A stretch of 27,298 nt of DNA from Tubiluchus corallicola. Lineage: Eukaryota; Priapulida; Priapulimorpha; Priapulimorphida; Tubiluchidae. The number at the start of each line of letters is the position of its first letter. Position 1 is the first letter of the stretch. This document shows positions 9,006 to 18,368 of the stretch, in pieces. The position numbers were made by a program, and so were the translations under genes. The DNA lies in NCBI GenBank assembly GCA_030141605.1, contig JAQGDQ010001738.1, forward strand, positions 1 through 27,298. The letters are read 5' to 3'. The notes beneath the pieces were generated by a model, which saw only the letters and a list, made by a program, of their open reading frames with translations, was not told where the DNA came from and did not search any database.

Positions 9006-9169
9006 GTATGTTGTTTAGTATGTTTAATTTATTACCTGCCAGTAGGTGTACTACTGGTAGCTGCTAACATATTTTACAATAACACGAATGTGAGGTTCAG
9101 GGATGAGAATTTTCCACGGAATTCCGAGTTTTTGGAAGACCAGTAGTGCCATTTTTGTAAATCGCGTAA

Positions 9170-9345
9170 ATTCGTTGAGAAAATTTTTACGGACCCAGTA
9201 CCTTATTTCACAAGCTCACCGCTAGTTGGCAGGCCGTCACTTTGTTTACATCAGGTACATCAGTGTAACCACGTGTATATCTGTATGTATAAAAATATAG
9301 AATCAATTGTGCGGAGTTATTTGAGTCAATTGCAGACAGTTTTTA
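9170..9345 (+). repeat. dispersed repeat, copy 1
   Basis: This segment (TTTACGGACCCAGTACCTTATTT ... CCGCTAGTTGGCAGGCCGTCACTTTGTTTACATCA ... GCGGAGTTATTTGAGTCAATTGC in outline) matches the reverse complement of roughly 22575-22715 at most positions. A shorter related piece is at about 17765-17870. The copies sit in elements with different ends, so the segment has been shared or captured between transposons. Confidence 0.75.
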
Positions 9346-10393
9346 TATACTTTTCCATAGGAGCGGCCAGTACTTAGGTGTTTTTGAGTCAATTAGGTAT
9401 CATGTATCCTTGATAGTTGGGTATTTTAAATTATGCATGAAACAAGGTAACTGATATTTTAAGTCCACTTAGAGGCTCTCTATGGTCACAAAATTGCAAT
9501 TTGTTGCTGGCTCCAAGCGGGTTTCGCACCCCTTTAACCCCCATGGGGGAGGCCTACACGGCCCCCAAACCTCCGGCCGGTTTCAGAGTTTTCTGCAATT
9601 TGTCATTGTGAGGTGTGTGTTGCTAATTTTGATAGTAAATGGCTTGCTTGGCTTACATTACTGTATATGTTTTTTCATTTCATCATCTCCTCACCCCTGA
9701 CTCTTAAAATGGTATGTACTTACCTGTTGGAGTGCTTCGTTTGCTTATGCAGAAAAAGCAACACCTGTTCTGGACAGTTGAGTTGATACTTTTCACTGGT
9801 AAAGGTGTTCGTTGTTGGTCTGACCAGTGGGCATGCTCCAGCATACCTGTAGTTAACGTATTCGTCTGGAAAGGCTGGTACACGATCTGTGATGTAACTT
9901 CTTTACCATGGAGAGCTGAGCTAAGTGTTGTTTTGGCAAAAAAAGACAGTGTTCCTGTTGCATAGCCTGTCTTTCTCAGTCTCGTTGCTGTTACATGGTT
10001 TGAAGAGCTGGTCAAGCCACAGAAGTGTGATGTTATTCCACTCCAGTCAGCTGTTGGTACGTTCGTGTCGTAGACTACAAGAGGGTTGCTGGAAGCTGTT
10101 GATTAGCTGTCGTCATCTGCATTGTTATGGCTCACGGAGGATTGTCATGTTGCCGGCGTCAGCGTTGTCATTGTGGGACGATCGTCAAGTTGTGCACAAC
10201 ATCGCCATGAACATTCAGATAAGTTATGCGCACTCATTTTCCTATCCTCTTCTTTCCTTGGGGGTTTTCACAGCAAGCCACTAATAGTAATTTTGAGCTC
10301 TTATTGTCGACTTGTTGTTGTACTCTTCTTTTGTAATAATTACAGCTTTAAAATTTATGTTTCATCTTGTTTTGTTTTTAACTAAATAGCCTT

Positions 10394-10445
10394 AAAAAAC
10401 AGCAGACGAACCCGTAAAATATTACGGGTTCGTCTGCTGTTTTTT
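10394..10445. repeat. perfect palindrome: 24-bp stem, 4-base loop
   Basis: AAAAAACAGCAGACGAACCC plus GTAA (10394-10417) is followed by AATA and then the exact reverse complement (10422-10445). Transcription in either direction would give a hairpin ending in a run of six U, like an intrinsic-terminator or a foldback transposon end. It sits about 110 bases inside the right end of the hAT-like element. No mismatch in 24 pairs suggests recent origin or selection/gene conversion. Confidence 0.97.
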
Positions 10446-10826
10446 ATAGTATATTTTCCTGATCATTTTATAAAAATTAGGAATACAATAGCCCTCAAAA
10501 CGTTAAAATGGTGGCAGCAGTTGTTTTGTTTTTAACCAGGTGGCACTACAGTCATTCTCATCCCTGGAGGTTAGACGTGATAGAACTAGTAATATTTTGC
10601 TAGTGTTAGTGTCTTCCTGCATATGTATTATGTGTGTAAATGGTGCCGTTTTTCAGTCATAATTAAAAAATTGTAGCGTCAGGAACTAATGTTTTCCCAG
10701 TAATGTCACATGTAGTAGTTTGCGCATTTACAGTGCTAAAGGCAAATATGCTTTTGCAATAATTATCTTTGTGTAACAAAATCATTCTTTGTACTTTGTG
10801 CATTAGAGCTGAAACGGTTAACAGTT

Positions 10827-11834
10827 TAACCGTTCGTTAAGTTATGTAACCGTTTGTTAAGTTATGTAACCGTTCGTTAAGTTATGTAACCGTTCGTTAA
10901 GTTATGTAACCGTTCGTTAAGTTATGTAACCGTTCGTTAAGTTATGTAACCGTTCGTTAAGTTATGTAACCGTTCGTTAAGTTATGTAACCGATCGTTAA
11001 GTTATGTAACCGTTCGTTAAGTTATGTAACCGTTCGTTAAGTTATGTAACCGTTCGTTAAGTTATGTAACCGTTCGTTAAGTTATGTAACCGTTCGTTAA
11101 GTTATGTAACCGTTCGTTAAGTTATGTAACCGTTCGTTAAGTTATGTAACCATCGTTAAGTTATGTAACCGTTCGTTAAGTTATGTAACCGTTCGTTAAG
11201 TTATGTAACCGTTCGTTAAGTTATGTAACCGTTCGTTAAGTTATGTAACCGTTCGTTAAGTTATGTAACCGTTCGTTAAGTTATGTAACCGATCGTTAAG
11301 TTATGTAACCGATCGTTAAGTTATGTAACCGATCGTTAAGTTATGTAACCGTTCGTTAAGTTATGTAACCGATCGTTAAGTTATGTAACCGTTCGTTAAG
11401 TTATGTAACCGTTCGTTAAGTTATGTAACCGTTCGTTAAGTTATGTAACCGATCGTTAAGTTATGTAACCGTTCGTTAAGTTATGTAACCGATCGTTAAG
11501 TTATGTAACCGTTCGTTAAGTTATGTAACCGTTCGTTAAGTTATGTAACCGTTCGTTAAGTTATGTAACCGTTCGTTAAGTTATGTAACCGTTCGTTAAG
11601 TTATGTAACCGTTCGTTAAGTTATGTAACCGTTCGTTAAGTTATGTAACCGTTCGTTAAGTTATGTAACCGATCGTTAAGTTATGTAACCGATCGTTAAG
11701 TTATGTAACCGTTCGTTAAGTTATGTAACCGTTCGTTAAGTTATGTAACCGTTCGTTAAGTTATGTAACCGTTCGTTAAGTTATGTAACCGTTCGTTAAG
11801 TTATGTAACCGTTCGTTAAGTTATGTAACCGTTT
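10827..11834. repeat. 20-bp satellite array, about 50 copies
   Basis: About 1 kb of head-to-tail CGTTCGTTAAGTTATGTAAC. The main variant changes CGTTCG to CGATCG; these variants cluster (three in a row near 11290-11335), which indicates local amplification. One unit near 11150 has a 2-base deletion. The flank at 10805 (AGAGCTGAAACGGTTAACAG) resembles a hAT-type terminus containing the same AACCGTT core, so the monomer may derive from a transposon end. Confidence 0.97.
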
Positions 11835-12224
11835 AGAAAATCTCTGATTATTTAACCATTACTTAGCCGAGTTTTCTACATATCCATATTAATGAAACTT
11901 TGTTATATATTATGTTAATGTACTATGTTATCAAAGCAAATATAAGAGAAACACAAGCAGCATGAGAACGAATGCCACCATTTGTTTGTTCAAACATTGT
12001 CATCGTTTTTATATTTTGTGTTTTCTTTTTACTTCTTTTCTATTGTTTTCTTTCTACTAACTGCAACATTGTTTATTCTTCTTTATTCTTCTCTTCTCTT
12101 CTCTCGTCTTCATTCTTTATTTCTCATGTCATGGCAGCTTAGCAAGCCACCATGCAGCAAACTTCAACACTTTAATGTAGCACATTTAAGGAGCCAGAAA
12201 TTATTTTATTTATTTTTTTTGTTT

Positions 12225-12228
<4 letters not shown>
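11835..12228. other. intron 4, pyrimidine-rich stretch
   Basis: The plus strand is strongly T/C-rich from 12000 to 12130 (TTCTTCTCTTCTCTTCTCTC). No exon-like structure was seen. Confidence 0.45.

Positions 12229-12256
<28 letters not shown>
12229..12256. repeat. (TA)n microsatellite
   Basis: About 28 bases of alternating TA following GTTTTGTGTA. Confidence 0.95.
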
Positions 12257-12261
<5 letters not shown>

Positions 12262-12279
12262 ATTGTTGTTGTTCGCTTC

Positions 12280-12335
12280 TTTGCTGGTGAAATAAACTGA
12301 ATTTGAATTTGAAAAGAAAATGAATTTGAATTTGT
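12280..12335 (+). repeat. possible retroposon 3' tail, (TTGAAT)n
   Basis: GAAATAAACTGAATTTGAATTTG is followed by more GAATTTGAATTTG units. A similar end occurs at 12675-12706 (AATAATAAAAAATCTGAATC repeated). AATAAA-like sequence running into a short 6-bp repeat is typical of LINE/SINE tails. The element bodies are not identified. The first tail merges into the acceptor region of exon 5. Confidence 0.45.
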
Positions 12336-12345
12336 GAATTTTCAG

Positions 12346-12474
12346 ATGTGGACGAATGTGAAATGGGCATTGCAGACTGTGACATGTACTCCACCGTGTG
12401 TCGTAACGTTGAGGGTGGGTACGAGTGCGACTGTCAGGATGGTTTTGACAGGGTTGATGACACTACGTGCAGAG
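12346..12474 (+). CDS. cbEGF exon 5 (type B)
   Basis: Exon of 129 nt, acceptor TTTTCAG, donor G|GTAAAT. It encodes D-V-D-E-C, C1-6-C2, C-D-M-Y-S-T-V-C, C-R-N-V-E-G-G-Y-E-C-D-C, with Tyr as the aromatic residue of the hydroxylation consensus, and an acidic loop G-F-D-R-V-D-D-T-T-C. The D-R-V-D-[DE]-x-T-C tail is shared almost exactly with exon 8, suggesting the two are paralogous by exon duplication. Confidence 0.94.
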
Positions 12475-12674
12475 GTAAATAAAAACAAATGTTTTATTTG
12501 AAACTGATATCAACTGAGACTTATACCTAACTTTTAAGTAGTCCTTTTGCTTGTGTTTTTTTTCTGTTACCAGGCCCAGATCCAAAGGGTGGCTCACCCG
12601 ATAACATTAGTTTTTCGCCGCCATTTTCCCTTTCTATTAGTTGTTTATTTCCGTTTTTTGACCTTGTTATTATG

Positions 12675-12706
12675 GGAAATAATAAAAAATCTGAATCTGA
12701 ATCTGG
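12675..12706 (+). repeat. (TCTGAA)n tail-like repeat
   Basis: AATAATAAAAAATCTGAATC followed by two further TCTGAA units. It resembles the tail-like sequence on the other side of exon 5 and may end another retroposon fragment. Confidence 0.4.
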
Positions 12707-13077
12707 AAGAGCCATCTACTGGATTTAAACATAACTTCAATTTGCTCTTGCAAAGTCCATAACAACCCACATTTGTGCGGTTGCTAAGTGTTTTGTAGAA
12801 ACGTGACAAAAAACAATGACTAACTTTAACAGCGATTTTCTCAAGATTATGTTTTTCAGTGTGTAGCCTGCACCTCAACTTCAACGTGGATTATCTCAGC
12901 TTAGAAATAACATAGAGTGATGATCTTGGTATCAAAATGATCCTCATTAAATGGAGATTCAGGATATGTGAATAACTGAAAAGCTTAACCGCCGACGTAC
13001 GGACATTTTTGCTATGCAAGCACACATTTTAAGAGACAAGAGATACTGTACTTACACTGTTATTTATAATATTGCAG
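12707..13077. other. intron 5, 3' part
   Basis: No repeat or exon recognised. It ends in the ATTGCAG acceptor of exon 6. Confidence 0.45.
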
Positions 13078-13206
13078 ATGTGAATGAATGCCTGCTGGGT
13101 ATTGATAACTGTGACCCACTTCGAGCTCACTGTTTTGACATCATGGGCAGCTTCCTCTGCACATGTATCGAGCCATTCTGGACAGGCGATGGGATTCGGT
13201 GTTCAG
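13078..13206 (+). CDS. cbEGF exon 6 (type A/B intermediate)
   Basis: Exon of 129 nt, acceptor ATTGCAG, donor G|GTGCGT. D-V-N-E-C is followed by C1-6-C2 and C-D-P-L-R-A-H-C, which has the type B Asp and six-residue spacing. The tail F-W-T-G-D-G-I-R-C has the type A glycine turn. In C-F-D-I-M-G-S-F-L-C-T-C the hydroxylation position is Asp, the only one of 13 complete domains without Asn. The usual Gly before the aromatic in the Cys5-Cys6 loop is replaced (E-P-F). It may be a recombinant between the two types. Confidence 0.94.
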
Positions 13207-13351
13207 GTGCGTAGCGGCATCCATCGTTTCAATCAATGTTGAACGAGTAATTTGGTCATCTTTGAGGCAGGTGGTTTGCAACTGGTGAAAGACAGGAAAA
13301 GACACAAGAGTTTAAAAAAATCAGCTTGAAAATTACATTGCTTTGAACAGG

Positions 13352-13597
13352 GTTCCCAATGGGTCAGGAAAAATCCTCTAAAATCCTTGAAAATACAGGC
13401 TATCCTGAAAAGTCAGGGAAAAGATAATTCCGTAAAAAGTCAAGAAAAGTGATGAAAATGGGGCGAAAAGGCAGGGAAATTGGAAAGGGTTGCAAAAATT
13501 ATCACCGACATTTTTCCTAACATATTTTTCAGCGATTCGCTTTCAAATAAAATTTGGCAAGTTCCCGGTTTCGATCTGTGTTCCAAAAAATGATTGG
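13352..13597 (+). repeat. GTCAGGGAAAAG-type dispersed repeat, copy 1
   Basis: GGGTCAGGAAAAATCCTCTA, AAAATGGGGCGAAAA, GGCAGGGAAATTGGAAAGGG and TTTTTCAGCGATTCG recur in the same order and orientation at 14766-15017. It begins after CAGGGTTCCCA, which resembles a hAT-type end. The two copies flank exon 7 as direct repeats. Confidence 0.82.
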
Positions 13598-13990
13598 AAC
13601 TTCGACTCTGACTCTGGCTCTTAATCTCCGAGTCGGACTCCTAAAATTTCAGGAGCCTTAACTCCCGACTCAAACTCCAACTCCCGCCTTTAAAGTAATA
13701 GTTTGTAGTAGTCTCAATGGTTAGTTACAGTGGCACTTCACCATCACTACTTATGCTCCTCGAAAAACTGTCTAGCTGCATAGACACGAGTACGAAAGCA
13801 TTGCAAAATAGGACATTATCCATAAATGCGTTTTAAAAGTAGCTGGACTTTGAGTTTGTCTATTTTTTTGCCGACTCCTCTAACAATAAGTGAACTCCCA
13901 AGCCCAACTCCGTCTTCAAAACCCTAATTTTAGACAACTCCGACTCCTTTAACAGTAAATTTACTGCCGACTCAGACTCCACTGCCCCGA
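13598..13990. repeat. ACTCC/GACTC-rich dispersed repeat
   Basis: Numerous GACTCC, AACTCC and GACTCTG units are spread over about 390 bases (for example TTCGACTCTGACTCTGGCTC and CCGACTCAGACTCCACTGCC), in an imperfect arrangement with no fixed period. It looks like an old element with a hexamer-rich composition; class not resolved. Confidence 0.55.
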
Positions 13991-14473
13991 GTGAGCAGCA
14001 TTGCACCAGGTGCATCATTCCCCAACCTAAATGCACTTGACTTTGCTACTAGTAGAGGATTCGTAGTATGTGATCAAAAACACACTAAGTTCTTTTGCCC
14101 GATAAAAAATCCGACACCTAACTTTTCCAACCGGATAATGTTTTTTTAAGCGGAAACCCCGTGAGTGTCTCACTTGTGAAATAGACTCTATGGCATAAAT
14201 ATGCCAATAGATTCATTTATATTTTACCATAACAAGTCTCTATCGCATAAAATGTATGTGCCAAAAGTGGAAATTTAGTACAGTTGTTGAAATATAATAA
14301 GACGTTAGGCAAATGTAAGTACTTTTTTTGCATAAAACTGTAACAAAATAATATAGGTTTTTAAATGTACATTTTCTTCAGCCGCTAAACTCATTTTTCG
14401 TCTGTAACAAGTTTTGGAAGAATTGTATAATTATCGTAGTTACTCAAGTTTACTGATTACGATTCTTGGTTAG
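13991..14473. other. intron 6, 3' part
   Basis: AT-rich sequence with no recognised repeat or exon. The exon 7 acceptor (TTCTTGGTTAG) has a short pyrimidine tract broken by GG. Confidence 0.45.
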
Positions 14474-14602
14474 ACATTGACGAATGTGAGCTGGGAAGGC
14501 ATACCTGCGATCCGACAACGACGTCTTGCAGGAACCTCGATGGAAGTTTTCTTTGCTCCTGCGACTCTGGTCATAGACGTTTCAACCGTACACACTGTCC
14601 AG
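14474..14602 (+). CDS. cbEGF exon 7 (type B, N-R-T sequon)
   Basis: Exon of 129 nt, acceptor GGTTAG, donor G|GTAAGC. D-I-D-E-C, C1-6-C2, C-D-P-T-T-T-S-C, C-R-N-L-D-G-S-F-L-C-S-C, then a basic loop G-H-R-R-F ending N-R-T-H-C. The N-R-T sequon before Cys6 also occurs in exons 11 and 13 at the same place and could carry N-glycan. His replaces the aromatic after Gly in the Cys5-Cys6 loop, as in exon 13. The last 14 exon bases and the donor are duplicated 62 bases downstream. Confidence 0.94.
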
Positions 14603-14712
14603 GTAAGCCATTAGATTAGATTAACTCTTTCAGTACCCTTGTTGCGCTTTTACACACTGTCCAGGTAAGCCATTAGATTAGATTAACTTTTTCAGTAACC
14701 TTGGTGGGCTTA
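14589..14712 (+). repeat. 62-bp tandem duplication of exon 7 end plus donor
   Basis: TACACACTGTCCAGGTAAGC followed by CATTAGATTAGATTAACT occurs at 14589 and again at 14651. The copies differ by a few bases (CTCTTTCAGTACCC versus CTTTTTCAGTAACC). A second intact GTAAGC donor is created at 14665. Reading past the first donor meets TAG within about six codons, and 62 is not a multiple of three, so use of the second donor would truncate the protein. Confidence 0.94.
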
Positions 14713-14765
14713 TCAATTAGTTTCCAGTGCAACTTTTGTGCAAAAATGATTGTAATGCTAAATTG

Positions 14766-15017
14766 CAGGTCAGGGAAAATTCTGGAAAATCCTTGAAGAT
14801 ACATACTATCCTGGAAAGTCATGGTAAAGTCAAGGAAAAAGATAATTTAGTAAAAAGTCGGGGAAAATGCTGAAAATGGGGCGAAAAGTCAGGGAAATTG
14901 GAAAGGGTTGCAAAAATAATCACCAAAAACTGATATTTTTCAGCGATTTGTGTTTAAGTCAAATTTTGCTATGGCAGGCTCCCAGTTTTGATTTCTGTTC
15001 CAAAAACAATGATTGGC
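14766..15017 (+). repeat. GTCAGGGAAAAG-type dispersed repeat, copy 2
   Basis: Direct-orientation relative of the copy at 13352-13597, sharing ATCCTTGAA-ATACA, AAAATGGGGCGAAAAGTCAG, GGAAATTGGAAAGGGTTGCA and a terminal TGTTCCAAAAA-AATGATTGG. It lies between exons 7 and 8. Confidence 0.82.
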
Positions 15018-15213
15018 CGACACATTATATATCAGTATGTGTATGAATGTCCATACACAAAAATGTTTGAATATGTATACTGGAAATTCAATTTCTACTT
15101 ACCTTGGTATTGATCAGGAAAGACTCATGGAACACTTAGGGAAATTTATTTTAAAATTCTGTGCGAAGCCCGTAAATTGGATTGAGAATTTTTTAACGTT
15201 TCGTTGTTCTCAG

Positions 15214-15345
15214 ATGTGGACGAGTGCTCCGACGCGGAAAACTTGCAGTGTGATTTGGATACGACGTACTGTATGAACCACGCCGGAAGTTTCACGTGCG
15301 AATGTTTGGAAGGAATGGACCGTGTCGACGAAGTAACTTGTAGTG
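15214..15345 (+). CDS. cbEGF exon 8 (type B, longest)
   Basis: Exon of 132 nt, acceptor GTTCTCAG, donor G|GTGAGT. D-V-D-E-C, then seven residues to Cys2 (the only seven-residue first loop in the set), C-D-L-D-T-T-Y-C, C-M-N-H-A-G-S-F-T-C-E-C, and a loop E-G-M-D-R-V-D-E-V-T-C. Met replaces the aromatic after Gly. The D-R-V-D tail links it to exon 5. Confidence 0.94.
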
Positions 15346-16064
15346 GTGAGTTGAACTTACAACACCAAAGCTCTTTAGTTTAAAGGAAGACAGGATGATT
15401 TTTTTCATATACTACCCATATTCAACTACGGTAAAAAGTATATATTTTAACACAGTTAATACTGCAAAAGCATTTCTAATAATTAAATAATATAGTAAAC
15501 ACTTAATTAGCGGCGGGCCTGCCCAACTAATTGATGACATCACAAACTAACACAATTTTCAACAGCAAAAATATTCCATCAGTGTGTTGCATGTGTTTGC
15601 GAAAACGAAAATTGAAGTACAGTGCTACCGTACGATATTCAGTGTGTTGTACTAAAACTAAGCAAGTTTTAAAACAAAATTTAAATTTCACTGCTGTGCT
15701 CACGCATAAGCTGTTAAACGTGTGCAGTTCATCACAAACTAACAAATCTAAACTGAGAGGTACAGTACCCGTTTTTTGTGCAATTTGTCTCCAAAATGCA
15801 GGCGCTACTGCCCGTCTGAGAAATGGCGAAATGCATGTAACAGCGAAGAACTAGTGGTACGAACCTGAAATTGTGTTTGTGTGGTAATAATTTTTTCACG
15901 TAAATCATTCTTGAAAAAATAGTATGTTTCCTTTCAATATTTCAAAGAATAGATTATTTTGACCTACAGTTTAAGGTTGGACCTGGTTTTGCTTTATCTT
16001 ACAAAGTACCACCTTTAAGTCAACAAATATAATTTAAGCAGTTGCATAGATCGGTTATCCCTAG
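15346..16064. other. intron 8, unassigned stretch
   Basis: A 108-codon plus-strand frame at 15531-15854 is present but has no recognisable motif and no splice context consistent with this gene. TCACAAACTAACA occurs twice (15538 and 15731). Nothing else is supported. Confidence 0.4.
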
Positions 16065-16304
16065 TGGTGTGTTCAAACTAGCGAGTCTTCTGTCACGAGT
16101 TTGCTGGCTAACAAAGTGTGAACTGCTTTGCGAGTTACTGTGGACAAGAACGCCTCGGCGAGTTACTCTCCACATTTTCCGCTGCGAAGAAAAAGTGTCA
16201 AGTCACGCTTACTGTTGGAGAGTAACTCACAGCAAGTTTTGCTGTTTAGTGTGAACACGCTTGCAAGTTACTTGATGAGAAAAACTCGCTAGTCTGAACT
16301 CCCC
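16065..16304. mobile_element. foldback MITE with inverted ends
   Basis: GGTGTGTTCAAACTAGCGAG at 16066 is inverted at the right end as CTCGCTAGTCTGAACTCCCC (to 16304), about 17 of 20 positions pairing. The interior is also partly self-complementary (GAGTTACTCTCC versus GGAGAGTAACTC at about 16160 and 16218). At about 240 bp this is a typical MITE. Its ends resemble hAT termini, but no clear target duplication was found. Confidence 0.72.
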
Positions 16305-16648
16305 GTAAAGATTGTTCATCGTGTGCTTTTCGCGGTGTTCCGTTAATCAATTCAAACATTTTACACACCCACTTTTAAACCTACGTCAGTGCTATGTCAG
16401 CTTTGCTTATGTTAATATGCAATTTGACTTAAGAACATGTTACATTCATCCCAAGCAAAATAATAATAATAATTATGTGACCCTTCTTGCAAAGCTGTTC
16501 AGGAACCATATGTGCTCATATTGGTTTTTACATTGTGAACGTGCCTTAACCACGCAGTTTAAACGTAGCAGATAAATCTTCAATAATCCTTTTTTACCTT
16601 GAATGTTCTTGTAACTTGTAACACATTTGAACTTGTTGTTTTCGACAG

Positions 16649-16774
16649 ACATTGATGAGTGCGATGTGGCTGCTCATAATTGCCATGGCGACGCCACCTG
16701 TTCCAATATCGAGGGAAGCTTTCTCTGTGCCTGCTCTCCCGGTTTTGCCGGTGACGGGGTTGAACGGTGTTCTG
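16649..16774 (+). CDS. cbEGF exon 9 (type A)
   Basis: Exon of 126 nt, acceptor TTCGACAG, donor G|GTGAGA. D-I-D-E-C, C1-6-C2, C-H-G-D-A-T-C (five residues), C-S-N-I-E-G-S-F-L-C-A-C, then P-G-F-A-G-D-G-V-E-R-C. It is the most canonical type A domain of the set, with C-x-x-x-A-x-C and G-F-x-G-D-G as in fibulin and Notch-like cbEGFs. It begins the second A-B-B triplet. Confidence 0.95.
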
Positions 16775-17459
16775 GTGAGAATTTACAGTTGTTTATGTAC
16801 TGCGGTTGATTTTACTGTCTTCTGCGATGTGAGTTTTTATTGATTTTTTGTGTGCAGTACTAGTAGCATTGATATTTCTTGTTGCACCACGGAGATGGCG
16901 CATCTCATGTATGTATTTCTCATGAAGTTTCTAAATTCATTGATAGTTAAAACACCAGAACTTTATTGTAACTTTTAATTTACACTGCACGGCTTGGGCT
17001 GTAGCAAGCAGGCGATCAGTAAAGTAGCGTGTGCGATCATGCAAGTGTACACCAGACTAAGCTACTCAATAGGCTAAGTTGGAGTGCCCGAAGAGGGCGT
17101 GTTTTTCTTAATTTTGTCCAATTAAATCACTTATAAATGTTTAAACAAATAGCATGATTGGATAGCTGGGATCCTCCTGAACAGAACAGTATCTAATTTG
17201 GAATCATTTAGTTATGTCTGCGCTCATACAGTAGCGGAAAAGTCGTAGGTTTTATGATACCTATTTCGAATTGTGCGGTTCTGAAACAGTAAACTGTGCT
17301 TTTCAGTTATCTGTACAACCATTGTCCAAGGTTGACATGGACAGTCATGGGTAAAGAACTTTGAAATCAGTAACAGCCTTTTGTTTCTAATAAAACCACC
17401 AGTAAAGATTCATCAATAGGACATTGTTATTTCAAAAATGTTTTTAATTTTGCCACTAG
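16775..17459. other. intron 9
   Basis: Nothing recognised in this 685-base intron. It ends in TTGCCACTAG, an acceptor with a poor pyrimidine tract immediately before AG but T-rich sequence just upstream. Confidence 0.5.
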
Positions 17460-17588
17460 ATGTCGACGAATGCGAGGAGCCAGATTTGCACTGTGATCTT
17501 CGAACAACGACGTGTGTTAATAGTGTTGGTAGTTTCTCTTGTGAATGTATTAGCGGATTTACCGCTGTCAACAGCATGGCTTGTAGAG
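17460..17588 (+). CDS. cbEGF exon 10 (type B)
   Basis: Exon of 129 nt, acceptor CCACTAG, donor G|GTGAGT. D-V-D-E-C, C1-6-C2, C-D-L-R-T-T-T-C, C-V-N-S-V-G-S-F-S-C-E-C, then G-F-T-A-V-N-S-M-A-C. The V-N-S-M replaces the V-N-R-T sequon of exons 11 and 13 (Met in place of the required Ser/Thr), so this is a sequon-less relative of those domains. Confidence 0.94.
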
Positions 17589-17761
17589 GTGAGTTTTAAA
17601 TAACTTTTGTTCTTAAAAATTACAGACTTAAGTAGTTAGTTAAACTATTGTTTTAGATACAGAATTGTTTATTCGTTTACGTGTTTTTCAAATATATTTT
17701 TGCAGTCTTTTATGTACCAAGGTGGGGACATTTTATTAGGCTCACTGTTAATAACATCAGT

Positions 17762-17870
17762 CGCCTAATTGATTCAAAAACATCTGGCACGGGCTGCTCC
17801 TGTTCAAATGAATGTAAAAACTGTCGGCATTTGACTCTAATAATTCCAAATAATAAGCTTTTTCACAGTT
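17762..17870 (-). repeat. dispersed repeat, partial copy
   Basis: TAATTGATTCAAAAACATCT, CGGGCTGCTCCTG and TCGGCATTTGACTCTAATAA correspond in order to the segment near 22530-22610 (ATTGTCTCAAAAATATCTAG, CGGGCTGCTTCC, TCGGCAATTGACTCAAATAA). It is a diverged third member of the family at 9170 and 22575. Confidence 0.62.
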
Positions 17871-17896
17871 TCATTGTACGCATGCACAGTTGCTGT

Positions 17897-18197
17897 AGGT
17901 CAAAGGTTAAGTGTACCACAGCAATGCGTCTTAACTACAACCGCCACGTGACGTGTGTGTAAAGCAAAGCCGTCTGCAGGATGAGTTCAGTAACGTCTGT
18001 TGTTTTATGTGAACTTAATTATGCATTAGTCTATGCATTGAGTGATTTACTAGCAGGATCTTGCTAGGAAACAAGAAAAAATGAACTAGGTAATGTTCTA
18101 GCTAGGTGTTAAAACTGTTATTATTACAATAGCTTGGGCTGCGAGGTTTTGTCAAGTGTACACAAATGCATTGTTTGGCGCATTTAACCTTTGACCT
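17897..18197. repeat. 14-bp inverted repeat pair with DR1-like sequence
   Basis: AGGTCAAAGGTTAA (17897-17910) is perfectly inverted as TTAACCTTTGACCT (18184-18197). Each arm is close to the direct-repeat-1 nuclear receptor element AGGTCAAAGGTCA. It could instead be the eroded ends of a small transposon. Confidence 0.6.
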
Positions 18198-18368
18198 TTT
18201 CACGATCACATCAATTGGTGGAATTGCGAAAAGGCTTATTGAGTCAATATTTTTGCTCCATGTATTTAAAATAAGATCCTTGTGTATGGCCAAAGAGCTT
18301 TCACTAATTTAAGGCCACCTCTGCTTCACTTTTGCACGCTATGATGCAACTAACAGCAATTGTCTTAA

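Larger units (their letters stand above)
9098..10566. mobile_element. hAT-like non-autonomous element with 6-bp target repeat
   Basis: CAGGGATGAGAAT at 9098-9110 is perfectly inverted as ATTCTCATCCCTG at 10554-10566, and the hexamer GAGGTT abuts both ends (9092-9097 and 10567-10572). CAGGG-type ends are common in hAT elements, which usually make 8-bp duplications; some lineages make 5- or 6-bp ones. No transposase is recognisable. The element contains a G/C palindrome CCCCCATGGGGG (9538-9549), a segment shared in inverted orientation with 22.6 kb, and the long palindrome at 10394. The terminal match is direct; the superfamily is inference. Confidence 0.75.

Noticed and set aside
9704-10385. 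Several 80-120-residue frames on both strands inside the hAT-like element
   Set aside because: None shows hAT transposase features such as a BED finger or the C-terminal dimerisation region, and they overlap in conflicting frames.
15531-15854. 108-codon plus-strand frame in intron 8
   Set aside because: No recognisable motif, and no acceptor/donor pair compatible with phase 1-1. Its length is possible by chance in AT-rich DNA.
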